Shown: in pieces, positions 15,076 through 19,369 of the stretch
Layout of the letters: the number at the start of each line of letters is the position of its first letter
How positions within the stretch are numbered: position 1 is the first letter of the stretch
Origin: Bacteroidales bacterium UBA6340
GTDB taxonomy: Bacteria; Bacteroidota; Bacteroidia; Bacteroidales; Paludibacteraceae
Length of the DNA: 19,369 nucleotides
Direction: 5' to 3'
Assembly (NCBI GenBank): GCA_002440265.1
Contig: DJSG01000029.1
Location: forward strand, 1,675-21,043
Notes under the pieces: model-generated
What the model was told of the DNA's origin: nothing
Seen by the model: the letters and a program-made list of their open reading frames with translations, nothing else
The model's database searches: none
Made by a program: the position numbers and the translations under genes

Positions 15076-16525
15076 GAACAGAAGCATCATATCTGGAATA
15101 GACTGGTGGACAATACTGCTGTTCCTTATTATTGCTATATTCGGCTGGCTGAATATATATGGTGCCGGATATTCCTTTGACCAAACAGGTATATGGGATT
15201 TCTCCAACCGTGCCGGTAAGCAGTTGGTATGGTTAGCAACAGCCATAGTGTTGGGTATTATCATTATGATGATTGATGAAAAGACTTATGATGTGCTTGC
15301 CTATATCTTATATGGTGCTATGCTCTTGCTGCTGGCAATCACACCATTGGTGGCTAACAACGTCAAGGGCTCCTACTCATGGATTACACTCGGTCCTATC
15401 AGTCTGCAACCTGCAGAATTCGCTAAGTGCGTAACCGCATTGGCAGTAGCCAAATATATGGGGCGTTATGAATACAGGTTACGAGATTGGCGCGATTTAA
15501 TCGTACCATTTGCTCTTATCGGTGTACCGATGCTGATAATTATGGTAGCCCAACGTGAGACTGGTTCGGCATTGGTATTCTTGTCGTTTCTGCTTGTCTT
15601 TTACCGTCAAGGGATGTCAGGCTATGTACTGCTGTTTGGAGTAACAAGCATCGTTCTATTTCTGATAGTGATATACTTCGGCGGTACTCCACTGCCTTTA
15701 GGGGCCGGTAATACAGGTATCTTGGTCAGTACATTGGTGATTGAAACTATTGTGACAGGTTGGCTACTGCTCAAAGACAAGAATATCAAATCTGTCATAT
15801 TCATAGCCAGTGGCATCGTACTCATCTACGGAGTGGGGGCACTGCTGTGCATTTGGTTCCCGATAAACTTTAACTATGTAGGAATCATCAGTTTGATATA
15901 TTCTGCGGGGTATCTTGCTATAACCACCATAATAACCCGTCATAACAGGCTATGGTGGTTGATAGGCTTTACAATAGTCGAGTTGGCACTCTGCCAAGGT
16001 TGCAATTATGCCTTTGACAATATCCTCCAACCTCACCAGCGTACCCGTATAGAGGTATTGCTCGGTATGAAGGATGACCCTACGGGTGCAGGCTACAATG
16101 TCAATCAGTCGCTCATTGCCATCGGCTCAGGACAGTTCACAGGCAAAGGTTACTTACAGGGAACCCAGACCAAACTGCGGTTTGTACCGGAACAAGACAC
16201 GGACTTTATCTTCTGCACCGTAGGCGAGGAGTGGGGCTTTGTTGGTTCCACACTATTGCTCCTCTGCTACCTGGCACTCATACTGAGAATCATATATATT
16301 GCTGAACGTCAGCGAGATAAGTTCAGTATGCTATATGCTTATGCGGTAGCGAGTATCTTGCTGTTTCATTTGACAATCAATATCGGTATGGTATTAGGAC
16401 TGCTGCCCGTGATAGGCATTCCCCTACCCTTCTTCAGTTATGGCGGTTCGTCTCTGTGGGGCTTCACTATCCTATTGGCTATTATGTTGCGATTGGATGC
16501 CGCACGTGTAAACAAACTGCAATAA
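15068..16525 (+). CDS. rodA: Peptidoglycan glycosyltransferase RodA (enlarged form)
   Basis: RodA is the SEDS-family membrane glycosyltransferase that polymerises lipid II with PBP2. Conserved segments are SWITLGPISLQPAEFAK (104-120), the catalytic-loop PEQDTDFIF (374-382) with an essential Asp, GEEWGF and FFSYGGSS (455-462). At 485 residues it is over 100 longer than the E. coli protein (370). The extra length lies at about 185-310, between the RETGSAL segment and GYNVNQSL, and contains several additional hydrophobic helices (near 218-235, 243-263, 270-290, 294-312). I believe this enlargement is usual in Bacteroidota. It is translationally coupled to mrdA through an 8-base overlap. Confidence 0.95.
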   Translation: MNKNRSIISGIDWWTILLFLIIAIFGWLNIYGAGYSFDQTGIWDFSNRAGKQLVWLATAIVLGIIIMMIDEKTYDVLAYILYGAMLLLLAITPLVANNVKGSYSWITLGPISLQPAEFAKCVTALAVAKYMGRYEYRLRDWRDLIVPFALIGVPMLIIMVAQRETGSALVFLSFLLVFYRQGMSGYVLLFGVTSIVLFLIVIYFGGTPLPLGAGNTGILVSTLVIETIVTGWLLLKDKNIKSVIFIASGIVLIYGVGALLCIWFPINFNYVGIISLIYSAGYLAITTIITRHNRLWWLIGFTIVELALCQGCNYAFDNILQPHQRTRIEVLLGMKDDPTGAGYNVNQSLIAIGSGQFTGKGYLQGTQTKLRFVPEQDTDFIFCTVGEEWGFVGSTLLLLCYLALILRIIYIAERQRDKFSMLYAYAVASILLFHLTINIGMVLGLLPVIGIPLPFFSYGGSSLWGFTILLAIMLRLDAARVNKLQ

Positions 16526-16528
16526 GAT

Positions 16529-16969
16529 ATGGCTGAGCACAATATCATAGGACAATTAGGAGAAAAAGAAGCCGCTGATATCATGCGCAAGAAGGGCTTC
16601 CGTGTGGTGGAGACAAACTGGCGTTTCAGTCATTTAGAGATGGATATTATCGCCACCAACCGCAAAGAGATTGCTTTTGTAGAGGTCAAGACGCGTACTT
16701 CAACCTTTGGAGACAAGCGTCCTGAAGAGTATGTGGACTTAGCCAAAAAGAAACGCATGACTGCTGCTGCCAATGCCTATATCAAGATGAATGGCATAGA
16801 ACTTGCACCACGTTTTGATGTGATAGGTATTCTGATAGACGCAGAAACAGGCAAGGTGCAAAGTGTGAACCATATAGAGGATGCTTTTCAGCCGCCCATG
16901 CGCACTATCGGCAAGAATAGTTTCAACGGACAAAGCCGTTGGCATCATAGGGGAAATACCATTCAATAG
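16529..16969 (+). CDS. YraN/UPF0102 family protein, endonuclease-like fold
   Basis: This is a 146-residue soluble protein. GQLGEKEAADIMRKKGF (8-24), E37/D39 in LEMDIIA and FVEVKTR (50-56) form the PD-(D/E)xK-like signature of the YraN family. Candidate metal ligands are E12, D39, E52 and K54. The family resembles Holliday-junction resolvases, but no cellular function is established for it. It begins 3 bp after rodA and precedes mnmG by 20 bp, so it is probably in the same long operon. The C-terminal 25 residues are low in conserved features and rich in Asn, His and Arg. Confidence 0.88.
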   Translation: MAEHNIIGQLGEKEAADIMRKKGFRVVETNWRFSHLEMDIIATNRKEIAFVEVKTRTSTFGDKRPEEYVDLAKKKRMTAAANAYIKMNGIELAPRFDVIGILIDAETGKVQSVNHIEDAFQPPMRTIGKNSFNGQSRWHHRGNTIQ

Positions 16970-16989
16970 GTATCTAACAGATTGATAAT

Positions 16990-18864
16990 ATGGAGTTTAT
17001 ATATGACATAATCGTTGTAGGAGCAGGGCATGCAGGCTGTGAAGCCGCCAATGCTGCTGCTCGTATGGGTAGCAGGACGCTACTCATCACGATGGATATG
17101 AACAAGATAGGGCAGATGAGTTGTAATCCTGCCGTAGGCGGTATCGCTAAGGGACAGATTGTTAGGGAAATAGACGCATTAGGAGGACAGATGGGTATCG
17201 TTACAGACAGGAGTGCCATACAGTTTCGTATGCTGAACCGCAGTAAAGGTCCCGCTATGTGGAGTCCCCGCAGTCAGAGCGACAGGAAACGCTTTATCGA
17301 AGAATGGGTACAGCACTTGACAAGCACTGACAATCTGCAGATATGGCAAGATGTAGTCACAGCGTTGGTAGTGAAGGACGGTATCGTGCGCGGAGTAAAG
17401 ACTGCTCTCGGCATTGAGATGAGCGCAAAGGCTGTTGTTCTGACCAACGGCACATTCCTAAACGGACTGATGCACTTTGGCAAAGCACAGATAGCGGGCG
17501 GACGTATCTCGGAACCTGCCAGTTACGGACTCACAGAACAACTACGGCAGCTGGGCTTTGCCACAGCCCGTATGAAGACCGGCACTCCCGCACGTATAGA
17601 CAAACGCAGTATCCACTTCAGCGAGATGGTAGAGCAAATGGGCGACAACGACGGGCACCACTTCTCGTATCTGGATAGTGTGCAGCGCGAACTGAAGCAG
17701 ATGAGTTGTTGGATAACCTATACCAATCCTGCCACACATGATGTATTGCGCAGCGGACTGAAAGACTCTCCCCTGTATAATGGTCAGATAAAGAGTATCG
17801 GTCCCCGCTACTGCCCCAGTATAGAGACCAAGATAGTAACCTTTGCTGACAAAGATGCCCACCAGATATTTCTCGAACCGGAAGGCGTAGATTCCAATGA
17901 GTACTATGTAAACGGTTTCTCGTCATCCCTGCCATGGCAAGTACAGTGGGCGGCACTACGCACTATCAAGGGTTTGGAGGATGTGGTAATGTATCGTCCC
18001 GGGTATGCTATCGAGTATGATTTCTTCGACCCCACCCAACTGAAGCACACGTTAGAGACCAAGAGGATTAAGAATCTGTTCTTTGCAGGGCAAATCAACG
18101 GAACGACAGGATATGAGGAAGCCGCGGGACAAGGTATAGTAGCGGGTATCAATGCGCACCAAAACGTGACGGGCGGAGCGTCATTCACTATGAGCAGGGA
18201 CGAGAGTTATATAGGTGTGCTTATTGACGACCTCGTAACGAAGGGTGTGGACGAACCCTATCGTATGTTCACATCACGCGCCGAATACCGTATTCTGCTA
18301 CGGCAAGACAATGCGGATGCACGCCTTACAAGGCGCAGTTATGCCTTAGGACTTGCCGATATTGAGAGACTGCAACTCCTGCAACAGAAGCAAGAAGCAG
18401 AGCAAGCCCTCACAGAGGTGCTGCGCACTACCTCGGTTCACGCCAAAGACATCAATGCTTACCTCAACCGAATGGGCTATCCGGACCTGCAGCAGGGGTG
18501 CAAATTAGCAGACCTTATTATGCGTCCGAACATCACAATAGCAGGATTGGCCGAGGCAGTGCCCGCATTGGCAGAAGCCATAGACAAGATAACCCGTGTG
18601 CGCGAAGAAGTAGTAGAGAGCACCGAAATCAATATCAAATACCAAGGCTATATCGAGCGGGAGCGCATAGCGGCAGACAAACTGCAGCGGTTGGACGGCA
18701 TCCGTATTCCCAAAAACTTTGATTACGACAGACTACAATCGCTCAGTACGGAGGCTCGGCAAAAACTAAGCAAGATACAACCCTCTACTATCGGCGAAGC
18801 AAGCAGAATACCAGGGGTTAGCCCAAACGACGTAAGTGTACTATTAGTTATTATGGGGAGGTAA
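16990..18864 (+). CDS. mnmG: tRNA uridine-5-carboxymethylaminomethyl modification enzyme MnmG
   Basis: With MnmE, MnmG installs the 5-carboxymethylaminomethyl group on wobble U34 of certain tRNAs, using FAD, a folate one-carbon donor and glycine. The 624-residue length is typical. The FAD dinucleotide motif is GAGHAGCEAA (11-20), followed by SCNPAVGGIAKG (44-55), RSKGPAMWSPR (84-94), the conserved GPRYCPSIE mid-protein and FAGQINGTTGYEEAAGQG, and a helical C-terminus with NIKYQGYIERE that contacts MnmE and tRNA. A 111-bp gap after it contains a parS-like site, and apt follows. No terminator was seen in the gap. Confidence 0.98.
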   Translation: MEFIYDIIVVGAGHAGCEAANAAARMGSRTLLITMDMNKIGQMSCNPAVGGIAKGQIVREIDALGGQMGIVTDRSAIQFRMLNRSKGPAMWSPRSQSDRKRFIEEWVQHLTSTDNLQIWQDVVTALVVKDGIVRGVKTALGIEMSAKAVVLTNGTFLNGLMHFGKAQIAGGRISEPASYGLTEQLRQLGFATARMKTGTPARIDKRSIHFSEMVEQMGDNDGHHFSYLDSVQRELKQMSCWITYTNPATHDVLRSGLKDSPLYNGQIKSIGPRYCPSIETKIVTFADKDAHQIFLEPEGVDSNEYYVNGFSSSLPWQVQWAALRTIKGLEDVVMYRPGYAIEYDFFDPTQLKHTLETKRIKNLFFAGQINGTTGYEEAAGQGIVAGINAHQNVTGGASFTMSRDESYIGVLIDDLVTKGVDEPYRMFTSRAEYRILLRQDNADARLTRRSYALGLADIERLQLLQQKQEAEQALTEVLRTTSVHAKDINAYLNRMGYPDLQQGCKLADLIMRPNITIAGLAEAVPALAEAIDKITRVREEVVESTEINIKYQGYIERERIAADKLQRLDGIRIPKNFDYDRLQSLSTEARQKLSKIQPSTIGEASRIPGVSPNDVSVLLVIMGR

Positions 18865-18882
18865 TTATTACACCTGTACGAT

Positions 18883-18898
18883 TGTTCCACGTGAAACA
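18883..18898. promoter_or_regulatory. parS-like ParB-binding site
   Basis: TGTTCCACGTGAAACA differs at one base from the widely conserved chromosomal parS palindrome TGTTTCACGTGAAACA; the left half has C where the consensus has T. Its right half is exact. It lies 18 bp after the mnmG stop, and mnmG (gidA) is next to parAB or oriC in many bacteria. If functional, it would nucleate ParB for chromosome segregation. parA and parB are not in this window. Confidence 0.65.
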
Positions 18899-18975
18899 TT
18901 ACCTCTATGTAATATATGAATATCAATAAGATAAGAGCAAACTATCCTACAGGAAATAAATAAAAACAGAATACT

Positions 18976-19369
18976 ATGACAGCAGAAGAAGTAATTGCAA
19001 ACATCAGGAACGTACCTGATTTTCCTGTGCAAGGAATTATGTTCAAAGACCTCACTACCGTCTTTCAGCGACCGGATTGTCTGCGTTGGATGCGCGACGA
19101 GATTGTGAATCGGTATCGTGAGTGCGGTATTACCAAGGTGGTTGGTATTGAGTCCCGCGGCTTTATCCTGGCACCGGCAGTGGCTATCGAACTGAATGCG
19201 GGCTTTGTACCGGTGCGCAAGCCCGGGAAATTGCCGTCTGATACCTACGAAGTCAGCTATGCCAAAGAGTATGGTGTGGACAAAATCCAGATGCACAAAG
19301 ACGCTCTCACCAAGGACGATGTCGTGCTGTTGCATGACGACCTGCTCGCTACAGGCGGCTCTATGGCGG
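18976..19369 (+). CDS. apt: Adenine phosphoribosyltransferase, 3' end cut by window
   Basis: Apt salvages adenine by joining it to PRPP to form AMP. The first 131 codons are present and continue beyond the window. Diagnostic segments are IRNVPDFPVQGIMFKDLTT (10-28), VGIESRGFILAPAVA (about 58-72), FVPVRKPGKLP (about 78-88) with its flexible-loop residues, and the PRPP-binding LLHDDLLATGGS near 118-129. The family is about 170-180 residues, so roughly 45 are missing. The ATG follows an A-rich leader; I could not identify a promoter or a Shine-Dalgarno sequence in the 111-bp gap. Its purine role is shared with the adenosine-kinase-like gene at 9511-10503. Confidence 0.96.
   Translation, partial: MTAEEVIANIRNVPDFPVQGIMFKDLTTVFQRPDCLRWMRDEIVNRYRECGITKVVGIESRGFILAPAVAIELNAGFVPVRKPGKLPSDTYEVSYAKEYGVDKIQMHKDALTKDDVVLLHDDLLATGGSMA

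Noticed and set aside
18723..18926. 67-codon minus-strand frame beginning in the mnmG-apt gap
   Set aside because: It is mostly antisense to mnmG, and its early residues MFHVEQ are simply the translated parS-like palindrome.

Overview
The window looks like a chromosomal segment from a member of the Bacteroidota, most likely Bacteroidales; I cannot name the genus from sequence alone. Three things point there. (1) At least five intergenic regions carry the phylum's promoter pattern, TTTG, 19-20 bp, then TAnnTTTG, with no classical -35/-10 boxes. (2) Starts lack Shine-Dalgarno sequences and sit in A-rich leaders. (3) The gene content fits: a ~490-residue archaeal/eukaryote-like ProS, DUF5063, the enlarged RodA, and the order mnmG-apt. 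No insertion sequence, prophage, CRISPR array or other obvious foreign DNA was seen; this is mainly housekeeping core genome.

Layout. 1-490 has no convincing gene, but holds a promoter-like pair, several small hairpins and a strong intrinsic terminator, so it may be a non-coding RNA or a long regulatory leader for the next gene. 491-1219 (+) is a secreted or envelope protein of unknown function. It converges on a minus-strand operon reading panC-pdxB-proS (4688 to 1384), which makes pantothenate, an early pyridoxal-phosphate precursor and prolyl-tRNA. Between the convergent ends lies a stack of three hairpins, one with a perfect 21-bp stem. panC and mdh (malate dehydrogenase, +) are divergent, each with its own promoter, and mdh ends at a textbook terminator. 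Next comes a translationally coupled trio (+): DUF5063 protein, DEDDy 3'-5' exonuclease, and an RlmI-type 23S rRNA methyltransferase. It meets, with only 2 bp between stop codons, a minus-strand pair: a PfkB/adenosine-kinase-like kinase and a PlsC-type acyltransferase.

From 10594 to the end everything is on the plus strand: tRNA-Asn with its own promoter and terminator; then the rod-shape/elongasome cluster mreB-mreC-mreD-mrdA-rodA with abutting or overlapping reading frames; then a YraN-family protein, mnmG (tRNA wobble-uridine modification) and the start of apt, cut by the window end. The elongasome genes act together: MreB filaments organise the MreC/MreD/PBP2/RodA complex that extends lateral-wall peptidoglycan.

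Most worth a second look: the terminator-controlled region 67-490 with a possible antiterminator pairing; a one-mismatch parS-like site between mnmG and apt; a terminator-like hairpin in the leader of the adenosine-kinase-like gene, whose promoter overlaps the tRNA promoter; and the coupling of DUF5063 to an exonuclease and an rRNA methyltransferase. I did not find a clearly new multi-gene system here.
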